Positions 15,155 to 22,896 of a stretch of 28,639 nt of DNA are shown here, one piece after another (positions within the stretch are counted from its first letter, which is position 1; every line of letters begins with the position of its first letter). The notes under the pieces are model-generated. The model saw only the letters and a list, made by a program, of their open reading frames with translations. It did not search any database and was not told where the DNA came from. The stretch is from the NCBI GenBank assembly GCA_002499945.1, contig DKYP01000118.1, forward strand, positions 1 through 28,639, in the 5' to 3' direction. The stretch is from Lachnoclostridium sp. UBA7097 (lineage in GTDB: Bacteria > Bacillota > Clostridia > Lachnospirales > Lachnospiraceae). A program made the position numbers and the translations under genes.

Positions 15155-16849
15155 ATGAAAATGAAGGGAAAAATATTGTGCCTGTGTGTCATTCCTGTGG
15201 TTATTACAGGGCTTCTTTCTGTAATAATAGGAATGTTCCAGTATTCATCAGGCATGTATTCAGAAATAAGGGAAAGCCTTAAAGCATCAGCTATTGCAGC
15301 ACTTAATGTATATAATTCAAACGGATATGGCAATTATTCACTTAAAGACGGAAGTGTATGGCGCGGGATGAATTTTAATGTATCAGAAGAAAGCGGGCTG
15401 GTTGATTCTATAAAAGAAGAAACAGGTGTAGACATTACATTTTTCTTTGAAGATACTGCTGCTATGACATCAATGACAGATGATGGCGGGGGAAGGTACA
15501 TAGGCATGCGCACAGGCAATAAGATTTCAGAATATACCTTGCAAAAAGGGGCGCAGATGTATTATAAAAACATAGATATAGGCGGTTCTATATACCATGC
15601 ATACATAATACCTGTCCTGCAGCCTGATACGGGTGAAGTTACAGGTGCACTTATGGCAACCCGTTCTGTAGACAGGCTTGAAAGTGTAATTGTCAAAAAT
15701 ACTGCTATACTTATAACTGTAATGATAGTGCTGATACTTCTTATCATTGTATGTGCAATGTTTTTTGTGAATGCAGTTGTGAAGGAGATACATAATGCAG
15801 GAAATATTGTTAAAAAAGTTTCTGCAGGTGAACTTGGAAGCGCAGGAACAGGCAATAAGGACAGGAAAGATGAATTAGGTGAGCTTGGAAGGGATATAGA
15901 CACATTACAAGACAAATTAAAAAATATTTCTTCAGTGATAAAAGATGGAAGCATGGTCCTTACTGATGCTGCAAAACAATTAGACGTTTCTGCAGATAAT
16001 ACATTAAAGGCAGCAAAGGATATGAGCCTTGCTGTTGAAATGGCAAGTGAGGCAACTGCAAAACAGGCAGAAGAGTCACAGGAAGTTTCAAAAGATATGA
16101 ATTATATGGGCGGCATAATTGGAAAGTCCATTGAAGAAATAAAAGAAATACGGGCATTATCTACAGATATGTATATGTTAAGCAATAAAACAGCAGATAT
16201 TCTAAGAAACCTTGATGAAAGCAGCAGTAAAGCAAAAGAGTCACTGGTATTGATAAATAAGCAGACAGATATTACAAATGCTTCTGCACAGAATATTAAA
16301 TCAGTAGCAAGTTTTATAACCACAATAGCAGAACAGACAAGCCTGCTTGCTTTAAATGCAAGTATAGAGGCGGCGAAAGCAGGCGGTGCCGGGAAAGGCT
16401 TTTCAGTTGTTGCACTTGAAATACAAAAGCTTGCAGAGCAGACTAATAACAGCGCAAGGGAAATAGAAGAGATTGTAATGCAGCTTGTTTCAAATACAGA
16501 ATATTCAGTATCTGTAATGGAACAGGTAAAAGCCAATATGGAAGAACAGGAAAGTGATGTATCAGATACACAGGATATTTTCAGGGAACTTGAGGAGAAT
16601 ATACTTGTTTCCACAGAGAAAATTAATTCTGTATCTGAAATGACAAACAGGATAGATGATTTAAAGCAGGATATGACAAGTACAATAGAAGGTTTTTCAG
16701 AGCAGGCGGAAAACAATGCGGCAGCAACAGAAGAAACTTCCGCAATGACTTCACAGCTTGCAGATGAATTTGCAAAAGTATCACAGCTTGCATCACAGTT
16801 ACAAAAACTTGCATCACAGATGGATGAAAATATAGCATTTTTCCACTAA
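15155..16849 (+). CDS. Methyl-accepting chemotaxis protein with single-Cache sensor domain
   Basis: 564 residues. Membrane segments at about residues 5-27 and 184-210 bracket an extracellular sensor of about 155 residues with a Cache-like pattern (ETGVDITFFFED, ISEYTLQKGAQMYY, YHAYIIPVL, TGEVTGALMATRS). A HAMP region (about 211-262) and a long coiled-coil cytoplasmic domain follow. The CheA/CheW-contacting tip reads EQTSLLALNASIEAAK then AGGAGKGFSVVALEIQKLAEQ, close to consensus, so signalling should be intact. There is no C-terminal CheR-binding pentapeptide. GGGGGAT lies 8 nt before ATG 15155. Together with the upstream binding protein it probably forms a ligand-sensing pair feeding flagellar control, which implies a motile host. 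Long frames on the minus strand here are coding shadows. Confidence 0.93.
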   Translation: MKMKGKILCLCVIPVVITGLLSVIIGMFQYSSGMYSEIRESLKASAIAALNVYNSNGYGNYSLKDGSVWRGMNFNVSEESGLVDSIKEETGVDITFFFEDTAAMTSMTDDGGGRYIGMRTGNKISEYTLQKGAQMYYKNIDIGGSIYHAYIIPVLQPDTGEVTGALMATRSVDRLESVIVKNTAILITVMIVLILLIIVCAMFFVNAVVKEIHNAGNIVKKVSAGELGSAGTGNKDRKDELGELGRDIDTLQDKLKNISSVIKDGSMVLTDAAKQLDVSADNTLKAAKDMSLAVEMASEATAKQAEESQEVSKDMNYMGGIIGKSIEEIKEIRALSTDMYMLSNKTADILRNLDESSSKAKESLVLINKQTDITNASAQNIKSVASFITTIAEQTSLLALNASIEAAKAGGAGKGFSVVALEIQKLAEQTNNSAREIEEIVMQLVSNTEYSVSVMEQVKANMEEQESDVSDTQDIFRELEENILVSTEKINSVSEMTNRIDDLKQDMTSTIEGFSEQAENNAAATEETSAMTSQLADEFAKVSQLASQLQKLASQMDENIAFFH

Positions 16850-16925
16850 TAGATAGTTTAAATACAAATTTCTTCAACAGGCTGTTTGTAAAAACATTGT
16901 TTCCCATACATGTGTTTAGTATTAC

Positions 16926-16954
16926 TTGACAAATATGTACACTGGAAATAAAAT
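16926..16954 (+). promoter_or_regulatory. Sigma-70-type promoter of the LacI-family regulator
   Basis: A consensus TTGACA at 16926-16931, 17-nt spacer, and TAAAAT at 16949-16954. This is the best promoter match in the window. It gives a leader of about 55 nt before ATG 17017 containing TTTACCGTTA at 16974-16983, a possible operator. Confidence 0.75.
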
Positions 16955-17016
16955 AATATATATATTTTTTACATTTACCGTTACCATTGGTGGTGGGAAT
17001 AAGAAAGAGGTGCAAT

Positions 17017-18072
17017 ATGGCGAAAACAGTCAGGCTGGCGGATATAGGGGAACGTCTTGATGTCAGTGCAGTAACAGTTTCAAAGGCGCTGTCAGGACAA
17101 AAGGGCGTCAGCGAAGAAATGAGGCAAAAGATTATCCGGGTTGCTGACGAACTTGGGTATCTGAAAAGGGTAAAGGAAGAAGGGAGAAGAAGGGGGTATA
17201 ATATAGGTGTCATAGTTGCAGAAAGGTATCTCCAGGAAGGGGAGAGTTTCTACTGGAAGCTTTACCAGGAGTTATCACAAAGGGCTATTGCAAGGGACTG
17301 TTTTATGATACTTGAAGTAGTAAGGCATGGTGATGAGAGAAACCGGGAACTGCCTAAAATACTTATGGAGAAAAAAGTAGACGGCGTTATTATTACCGGG
17401 GCATTCAGGACGGAATATTCACGTTTCCTTGCAAAAAATATACAGATACCATTCCTGTATCTTGATACTCCAGGGACTGCTGATTCGTGTGATTCAGTTG
17501 TGTCCAATAATATGATGGGTGGATACCATATGACAAACTACTTGTTTGAAATGGGGCACAGTGAAATTGGTTTTGTAGGTACAAGGCTTGCAACTACAAG
17601 TATTGATGAACGCTTCCTTGGATATCTGCGTTCGCTTATGGAACATGGCATAACCCCGAGGCAAGAATGGATTATTGATGACCGTGACCGTGAATATGGA
17701 CAGGTGGATATAAGGAATAAATTCCAGTTTCCAGAAGAAATGCCGACAGCGTTTTTCTGCAACTGTGACCTTTCTGCATATGTGCTTGTACGTAAACTTA
17801 ATGATGCAGGTTATAATGTGCCAGATGATATATCAGTAGCGGGTTTTGATAATTATGTCAACAGAATGGACAGTTATGTATCGGAAAAGCTGGAAAGCAT
17901 AGGACTTACTACGTATGAAATAAATATGAAAGAGATGGCAAGAAGGACAATGCATATAATGCTGCATAAACTGGATAATGCAAGTTATACAACAGGAATG
18001 TTTGTGCTTCCTGGAAGGTTAATAGAGAGGGGCAGTGTCAAAAAAGTGGGGGAGGAAATTCCGTTTATTTAA
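17017..18072 (+). CDS. LacI-family transcriptional regulator of the mannoside operon
   Basis: 351 residues. The N-terminal helix-turn-helix is clear (VRLADIGERLDVSAVTVSKA, then GVSEEMRQKIIRVADELGY). The C-terminal periplasmic-binding-like effector domain follows (YNIGVIVAERY, KKVDGVIITGAF, FLYLDTPG, SDSVVSNNMMGGY-like block, GHSEIGFVG, PTAFFCNCD, DISVAGFDNY). It should repress or tune transcription in response to an imported sugar or its catabolite. Its place directly upstream of the mannoside transport and phosphorylase genes suggests it controls them; this matches the layout of mannan loci in related gut bacteria. Start is ATG 17017 with AGAGG 6 nt upstream; an in-frame TTG at 16987 lies within the leader. 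It has its own promoter and a strong terminator, so it is a separate transcript. Confidence 0.92.
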   Translation: MAKTVRLADIGERLDVSAVTVSKALSGQKGVSEEMRQKIIRVADELGYLKRVKEEGRRRGYNIGVIVAERYLQEGESFYWKLYQELSQRAIARDCFMILEVVRHGDERNRELPKILMEKKVDGVIITGAFRTEYSRFLAKNIQIPFLYLDTPGTADSCDSVVSNNMMGGYHMTNYLFEMGHSEIGFVGTRLATTSIDERFLGYLRSLMEHGITPRQEWIIDDRDREYGQVDIRNKFQFPEEMPTAFFCNCDLSAYVLVRKLNDAGYNVPDDISVAGFDNYVNRMDSYVSEKLESIGLTTYEINMKEMARRTMHIMLHKLDNASYTTGMFVLPGRLIERGSVKKVGEEIPFI

Positions 18073-18129
18073 ATGGGCTGGACTATTACAATATAAATAT
18101 CAGAAAACTTTTTATGTATAAAAAACAAT

Positions 18130-18170
18130 AACCTTCAAATAATAGATTTGAAGGTTTATTTTTTGTTTTG
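18130..18170 (+). terminator. Rho-independent terminator after the LacI-family gene
   Basis: An 11-bp perfect stem (18130-18140 with 18146-18156; arm AACCTTCAAAT) and a 5-nt loop, followed by ATTTTTTGTTTTG. It separates the regulator transcript from the mannoside operon. Confidence 0.9.
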
Positions 18171-18369
18171 TGGAAATTTACTATTAAACCTGTGGGTGAT
18201 TTATGTAGCTTAAAATTAATTTTCAATTTTTAAGTGTGTTTAATCTATATAAATTTGCATTTGTCTAAAAATTGCAAAAATACAAACTTATGTTTTGTGA
18301 AAAGCATACAAAAACAGATACGGATTATTATTATATTATACAAAAATGCGTAATAGTAAAAAATAATTA

Positions 18370-18398
18370 TTGCAAAATCCTGATTAATGTTGTAGAAT
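18370..18398 (+). promoter_or_regulatory. Promoter of the mannoside utilisation operon
   Basis: TTGCAA at 18370-18375, 17-nt spacer, TAGAAT at 18393-18398. Transcription would start near 18405, giving a leader of about 60 nt. It is the best-spaced match in the gap and lies downstream of the regulator's terminator. Confidence 0.6.
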
Positions 18399-18412
18399 TA
18401 AATTAGCTTAAA

Positions 18413-18423
18413 AAAGCGTTAAA
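18413..18423 (+). promoter_or_regulatory. Candidate LacI-family operator half in the mannoside leader
   Basis: AAAGCGTTAAA just downstream of the inferred transcription start. Similar words lie at matching positions in the regulator's own leader (TTTACCGTTA, 16974-16983; complement TAACGGTAAA) and in the binding-protein leader (AAACGGTAAA, 14080-14089). Symmetry is poor, so this is a weak call. It also resembles part of a CcpA cre site without meeting its consensus. Confidence 0.25.
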
Positions 18424-18465
18424 AATTATTTAAAAAGTATTAAAAATTAAAAAGGAGGCAAAGTT

Positions 18466-19836
18466 ATGAAAAACAAAAAATTGCTTAGTCTTGGACTTGC
18501 TGTATCAATGGTATTTACTATGACAGGCTGTGGCTCTAATGGTGATGGTGGCGACAGCGGTTCAAGCAAAAACACAGAGGTGCCAACTATTGATAAGATT
18601 AAGTTAGGTGAGGATTACAAGGACCTTAAGGCTGATATTACAATCCTTACAGACAGGACAGATATTGTAGATACAACTTATAAAGGATATGCTGAAAAAT
18701 TTAAGGAAACTTATCCAAACATCAATGTTACATACGAGGCTATAACAGATTATGCTGAGTCTGTAACACTCCGTCTGACAAATGGTGACTGGGGCGATAT
18801 CTGCTTTATTCCTGACAGTGTTGAAAAGAGTGAGTTTAGCAATTACTTTATCCCATTCGGTGACCATTCAGTATTAAATAATACTTACAACTTTGTTACA
18901 GAGAAAACTTATGATGGCAAAGTTTATGGTATACCAAATGGTGGTACTGCAGGTGGTGTCGCTTATAATAAGAAAGTCTGGAAAGAAGCTGGAATCACAG
19001 AACTTCCTAAGACACCTGATGAATTTATTAAAGACCTGCAGCTTATAAATGATAAGACAGATGCTATCCCGCTTTACACAAACTTTTCAGCAGGCTGGAC
19101 AATGGGTGCATGGAATGATTATGTAGGAATTGCTTCAAATGGCGACCCTGATTACAAGAATAACAAGCTTCTCCACCAGAAAGACCCATTTACGAAGAAT
19201 GAGGAGAACAGTGGCCCATATGCTGTATTCTATACATTATATGAAGCAGTTAAGCAGAAACTTGTTGAAGAAGACCCTGCATCAAGTGACTGGGAGTCAT
19301 CTAAGAAGAGGATTAATGATGGCGAAATTGCAACAATGGTACTTGGTTCATGGTGTGTAAACCAGTTTAAAGATGCTGGCAAACATCCTGAGGATATCGG
19401 ATATATGCCATTCCCTATTACTATAGGTGACAAGCAGGCAGCAGCTTCAGGCGGACAGTATGCATACGCAATTAACAACAAGGCAAGTGCTGATAACCAG
19501 ATTGCAGCCATGGTATATGTTAAATGGCTTTTAGAGGAGTCACCAATATTTGATGATGAAGGAAGCATACCAGCACTTAAAGGAAAAGAACTTCCTGAAT
19601 CACTTTCAGAATTTGATGGTGTTGAGCTCCTTTCAGACAATGCACCTGCAGAAGGCGAAGAAAGCTTATTTGATGATATCCGTAACACAGCAGAAGTCCT
19701 TAGTGGTGATTACCCTGTAACAGAGGTTCTTGAAGCAGCGCTTTATGGTAAAAAATCACTTGATGACCTTATGAAAGAATGGAACCAGAAATGGACAAGT
19801 GCACAGGAATCATATAGTGTAGAGATTACGGGCTAA
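18466..19836 (+). CDS. Solute-binding lipoprotein of a CUT1 mannoside ABC importer
   Basis: 456 residues of extracellular solute-binding family 1. It has a lipoprotein signal peptide (SMVFTMTGC, lipidated Cys22) and a Gly/Ser/Asp linker. The mature domain has typical blocks: ADITILTDRTD, YAEKFKETYPNINVTYE, YGIPNGGTAGGVAYNKK, KEAGITELPKTPDEF, and MVLGSWCVNQF. It should capture beta-manno-oligosaccharides at the membrane and deliver them to the two permeases encoded next; substrate is inferred from the downstream enzymes. AAGGAGG sits 9-10 nt before the ATG. A stable hairpin follows the stop codon, consistent with the binding protein being made in excess over the permeases. Confidence 0.9.
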   Translation: MKNKKLLSLGLAVSMVFTMTGCGSNGDGGDSGSSKNTEVPTIDKIKLGEDYKDLKADITILTDRTDIVDTTYKGYAEKFKETYPNINVTYEAITDYAESVTLRLTNGDWGDICFIPDSVEKSEFSNYFIPFGDHSVLNNTYNFVTEKTYDGKVYGIPNGGTAGGVAYNKKVWKEAGITELPKTPDEFIKDLQLINDKTDAIPLYTNFSAGWTMGAWNDYVGIASNGDPDYKNNKLLHQKDPFTKNEENSGPYAVFYTLYEAVKQKLVEEDPASSDWESSKKRINDGEIATMVLGSWCVNQFKDAGKHPEDIGYMPFPITIGDKQAAASGGQYAYAINNKASADNQIAAMVYVKWLLEESPIFDDEGSIPALKGKELPESLSEFDGVELLSDNAPAEGEESLFDDIRNTAEVLSGDYPVTEVLEAALYGKKSLDDLMKEWNQKWTSAQESYSVEITG

Positions 19837-19857
19837 GATATAATAAGATATTTTAAG

Positions 19858-19890
19858 ACTGGCGTCTGGCTGGAAGATGCAGACGCCAGT
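19858..19890 (+). other. Intercistronic hairpin between binding protein and permease
   Basis: An 11-bp perfect stem (19858-19868 with 19880-19890; arm ACTGGCGTCTG), extendable at the base by TAAGATA/TATCTTA. No U-run follows, so it more likely stabilises the upstream mRNA or marks a processing site than ends transcription. Confidence 0.75.
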
Positions 19891-19941
19891 GGTATCTTAA
19901 AGGTATAGACTGGGAGTTTTGTTTTTGAAAGGAGGAAGCTT

Positions 19942-20931
19942 ATGGCTGGTTCTGGAAATAATGCCGGACAACAGACTTTTGCCCAGAAGTTTGCTAGCAG
20001 GAAAGTACAGAGATATCTTGTTATAGTAACATTTATGTTTGTCCCGCTTCTGCTGCTTCTTGTATTTACATATGTACCATTTGCCAAAATGGTACAGTTC
20101 AGCTTTTATGATATGAAATACATTGGTGCAAGGCACTTTGTCGGTTTAAAAAATTATGTTGATGTATTTAAGCGTTCAGATATATTTGGTTCACTGTTTG
20201 TAAGTGTTTACTATATGGGTGGTGCAGTATTACAGCTTGCACTTGCATTATTCTTTGCAACAATGATGGTATTTAAGGTAAAGGGTGAATCAATTTTTAA
20301 GGCAACAATGTTTTTCCCTTACCTGGTATGTGGTATTGCAGTAGGTTTTATTTTCAAATTCTTTTACGCAAGGGGATATGTACTTGATACAATCCTTACT
20401 ATGTTTGGAATGGACCCGGATAATATACCATTATGGCTGCAGGACCAGAAGATTAACAACTTCTCGCTGGTGGCAACTTCTGTGTGGAGGTATACAGGCC
20501 AGAATATGGTGCTTTTCCTTGGTGCCATGATGTCAGTAGATACTGATTTGTATGAGGCAGCTTCGCTTGACGGTGCTAACAAGTGGCATCAGTTCCGTTA
20601 TATTATAATGCCAAGCATTAAGTCAATTATAGTTCTTAACCTTGTACTTTCAATAAGTGGTTCATTAAGTGCATTTGAACCTCCATATGTTATCACAAAT
20701 GGTAATATGGGAACAGGGACATACTTTGTAATTATGAACAGGCTTGCACATGAGAACCAGAGGGTTGGCCTTGCCTGTGCAATGGCTATAGTCCTGCTTG
20801 TAATTATAATAATATGTACAGTTGCACAGAAATTATTCTTTAAGTATGCATTTAATGATGGTACAGAGGATGAATCAAAGGCAGCAGTAAAACGTAAGAA
20901 ACTTGAAGCAAAGAAGAAGGGAGGGGCATAA
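19942..20931 (+). CDS. CUT1 sugar ABC transporter permease, MalF-like
   Basis: 329 residues with about six membrane helices, the first at residues 28-50 (YLVIVTFMFVPLLLLLVFTY region). The cytoplasmic EAA loop that contacts the ATPase is EAASLDGANKWHQFRYIIMP at about residues 206-225. It pairs with the next permease to form the import channel for mannosides. GAAAGGAGG precedes ATG 19942 by a few bases. The C-terminus is a lysine-rich tail. The ATPase subunit is not in the window, as is usual for CUT1 systems that share an MsmK-type ATPase. Confidence 0.93.
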   Translation: MAGSGNNAGQQTFAQKFASRKVQRYLVIVTFMFVPLLLLLVFTYVPFAKMVQFSFYDMKYIGARHFVGLKNYVDVFKRSDIFGSLFVSVYYMGGAVLQLALALFFATMMVFKVKGESIFKATMFFPYLVCGIAVGFIFKFFYARGYVLDTILTMFGMDPDNIPLWLQDQKINNFSLVATSVWRYTGQNMVLFLGAMMSVDTDLYEAASLDGANKWHQFRYIIMPSIKSIIVLNLVLSISGSLSAFEPPYVITNGNMGTGTYFVIMNRLAHENQRVGLACAMAIVLLVIIIICTVAQKLFFKYAFNDGTEDESKAAVKRKKLEAKKKGGA

Positions 20932-20932
20932 T

Positions 20933-21778
20933 ATGACAGCTAAAATGAAAGCAGGTTCAATATTATTCAGCATATTAAAATATTTATCACTGATAATTGC
21001 ATCACTTATTGCAATTATACCTGTAATTGTCTGTGTATTTACAGCTTTTAAGACAAATGAAGAATATGATGCAAGTTCAGTTTTAGACCTCCCGGCAAGT
21101 TTTCTTAATTTTGAAAATTTTAAGATTGCCATTGAAAGGGCAAATATGCTCAGGTGCTTTTTAAATACTGGTATTGTACTTGTAGTAGTATTAATTGTTT
21201 CTGTACTTACAGGTTCAATGCTTGCATACGTACTTAACCGTTTTAAATTCCCGGGCAGAGGGGCAATAGAAAGCCTTTTCCTTTTTGCATCACTTCTGCC
21301 AGGTATAGCAATGCAGGTAACGATTTACCAGATTATGTACTCACTTGGTTTTATAAACCACCTTTATGGATATATGATAGTGCTTATGGGAACTGATATT
21401 ATATCAATTTATATATTCCTGCAGTTCTTTGAGAACCTTTCAGTATCACTTGATGAGTCAGCAATTATGGACGGGTGCACATATTTTGGCGTGTTCTTTA
21501 AAATCCTGTTCCCGCTCTTAAAACCAGCAATTGTTACATCCCTTGTATTAAAGGGTGTAAGTGTTTACAACGAATATTACGCATCAAACCTGTACCTTAC
21601 AAAGCCTGAATTAAAGACTATTTCTACAGCTTTATATACTTTTACAGGCCCTTATGGCAACCAGTACAATTATATTTGTGCGGGTGTGCTTATAACAATT
21701 ATACCAATACTGGTATTCTTCCTGGTATTCCAGAAACAGGTATACAGTGGTATGGCTGCAGGTGCAGTTAAGGGTTAA
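20933..21778 (+). CDS. CUT1 sugar ABC transporter permease, MalG-like
   Basis: 281 residues, full length for MalG-type permeases, with six predicted membrane helices. The EAA loop is DESAIMDGCTYFGVFFKILF then PLLKP, at about residues 173-197. It begins 1 nt after the MalF-like stop; GGAGGGG at 20919-20926 sets ATG 20933 rather than the upstream in-frame ATG/TTG at 20903, which overlaps the previous gene. It completes the transmembrane part of the importer with the preceding gene. Confidence 0.93.
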   Translation: MTAKMKAGSILFSILKYLSLIIASLIAIIPVIVCVFTAFKTNEEYDASSVLDLPASFLNFENFKIAIERANMLRCFLNTGIVLVVVLIVSVLTGSMLAYVLNRFKFPGRGAIESLFLFASLLPGIAMQVTIYQIMYSLGFINHLYGYMIVLMGTDIISIYIFLQFFENLSVSLDESAIMDGCTYFGVFFKILFPLLKPAIVTSLVLKGVSVYNEYYASNLYLTKPELKTISTALYTFTGPYGNQYNYICAGVLITIIPILVFFLVFQKQVYSGMAAGAVKG

Positions 21779-21827
21779 AAGGTGAAATTTTTAATTATAA
21801 ACTATATAAATATTATATGATGAGAGG

Positions 21828-21857
21828 ATGGCACAATGCAGTTTTGTATTGTGCCAT
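21828..21857 (+). other. Intercistronic hairpin immediately before the GH130_2 ribosome site
   Basis: A 10-bp perfect stem (21828-21837 with 21848-21857; arm ATGGCACAAT), extendable inward by three pairs. The 3' arm ends one base before the AGGTGA ribosome site of the next gene. It could modulate ribosome access or separate transport and enzyme expression. Confidence 0.75.
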
Positions 21858-21868
21858 AGGTGAAAATA

Positions 21869-22891
21869 ATGAGTGATGTTAAGATTATCGGACCGGCAGT
21901 GCCAAATGTTCCATGGCAGGAGCCGCCAGCAGAAATGAAGGGTGCGCCTGTATGGCGTTACAATGAAAACCCGGTTATAGGCAGGAATCCAATTAAGGAA
22001 GTTGCACGTATATTTAACAGTGCAGTTATGCCATATGAAGATGGATTTATAGGTGTTTTCCGTGCAGAACAGACTAATGGCATACCTTATATCTATCTTG
22101 GAAGAAGCAAGGATGCAATACATTGGGAGTTTGATGAAGAGAAAATCCAGTTTGAAGATGAAGATGGCAATCCTTTTATGCCAGTGTATGCGTATGACCC
22201 ACGTCTTGTAAAGGTTGAGGATACTTATTATATTATGTGGTGCCAAGATTTCTATGGTGCATCAATAGGTATGGCAAAGACAACAGATTTCAAGAAATTT
22301 GTAAGAATTGAAAACCCGTTCCTTCCATTTAACAGGAATGCAGTTTTATTCCCAAGAAAGATTAATGGCAAGTTTATGCTTCTTTCCCGTCCAAGCGACA
22401 GCGGACATACACCATTTGGTGATATATTTATTTCAGAAAGCCCTGATATGGTTTACTGGGGCAGGCACCGCCATGTAATGGGCAAGAGCAGCGAATGGTG
22501 GGAGATGGTAAAGATTGGCGGAGGTGCAGCACCTATTGAAACAACAGAAGGCTGGCTTCTTTTCTACCATGGCGTAACAGGTACATGTAATGGCTATGTT
22601 TACAGTATCGGAGGTGCAATCCTTGATATAGATAATCCTTCAATCGTAAGATACCGTTGTGAAAACTTCCTTCTTACACCACAGGAATGGTATGAGGAAC
22701 GCGGGTTTGTTCCAAATGTAACTTTCCCATGTGCAACAATACATGATTCAGAGAGCGGCAGGATTGCAATATATTATGGGGCTGCCGACACATATGTAGG
22801 GCTTGCATTCACTACTGTAGAAGATATCGTGGCTTATATTAAAGATAACAGCGTAACCAGGGAATCTGACACAGAGATTGGAATAAGGTAA
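21869..22891 (+). CDS. GH130_2-type beta-1,4-mannooligosaccharide phosphorylase
   Basis: 340 residues of glycoside hydrolase family 130, a five-bladed propeller. Phosphorolysis at the non-reducing end of beta-1,4-mannosides yields mannose-1-phosphate and a shortened chain. Seen: NPVIGRNP, FNSAVMPYEDGFIGVFRAEQ, the catalytic acid Asp110 in YAYDPRLVKVED, RNAVLFPRKINGKFMLLSRP, GGGAAPIETTEGWLLFYHG, and FPCATIH. The phosphate-binding Arg/His set appears present. The pattern fits GH130_2 (mannooligosaccharide phosphorylase, EC 2.4.1.319); mannosyl-GlcNAc phosphorylase (EC 2.4.1.320) is the main alternative, and the mannobiose epimerase next door favours the former. Start ATG 21869 is supported by AGGTGA at 21858-21863; an in-frame GTG at 21860 is rejected. 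Cytoplasmic, no signal peptide. Confidence 0.9.
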   Translation: MSDVKIIGPAVPNVPWQEPPAEMKGAPVWRYNENPVIGRNPIKEVARIFNSAVMPYEDGFIGVFRAEQTNGIPYIYLGRSKDAIHWEFDEEKIQFEDEDGNPFMPVYAYDPRLVKVEDTYYIMWCQDFYGASIGMAKTTDFKKFVRIENPFLPFNRNAVLFPRKINGKFMLLSRPSDSGHTPFGDIFISESPDMVYWGRHRHVMGKSSEWWEMVKIGGGAAPIETTEGWLLFYHGVTGTCNGYVYSIGGAILDIDNPSIVRYRCENFLLTPQEWYEERGFVPNVTFPCATIHDSESGRIAIYYGAADTYVGLAFTTVEDIVAYIKDNSVTRESDTEIGIR

Positions 22892-22896
22892 GATAT

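Larger units (their letters stand above)
18073..18465. other. Regulator/operon intergenic region
   Basis: This 393-base gap has no supported gene. It holds the terminator at 18130-18170, about 195 very AT-rich bases in which I see nothing definite, the operon promoter at 18370-18398, and an AT-rich leader with a possible operator at 18413-18423 and the AAGGAGG site before ATG 18466. Confidence 0.8.

Noticed and set aside
16987..17016. Extended LacI start at TTG 16987
   Set aside because: ATG 17017 has a good AGAGG site and gives the usual LacI N-terminus just before the helix-turn-helix.
16102..17213. Two long minus-strand open frames (about 200 residues each) opposite the chemoreceptor and regulator start
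   Set aside because: They lie antisense to strongly supported genes, are Ser/Ile-rich translations of coiled-coil coding DNA, and have no recognisable family. One also runs across the lacI promoter.
18361..18425. CcpA cre site in the mannoside promoter
   Set aside because: AAAGCGTTAAA has the central CG but lacks the flanking TG and CA of the cre consensus.
19230..19688. 152-residue minus-strand frame inside the binding-protein gene
   Set aside because: Antisense shadow with Ser/Pro-rich composition; the plus-strand gene is certain.
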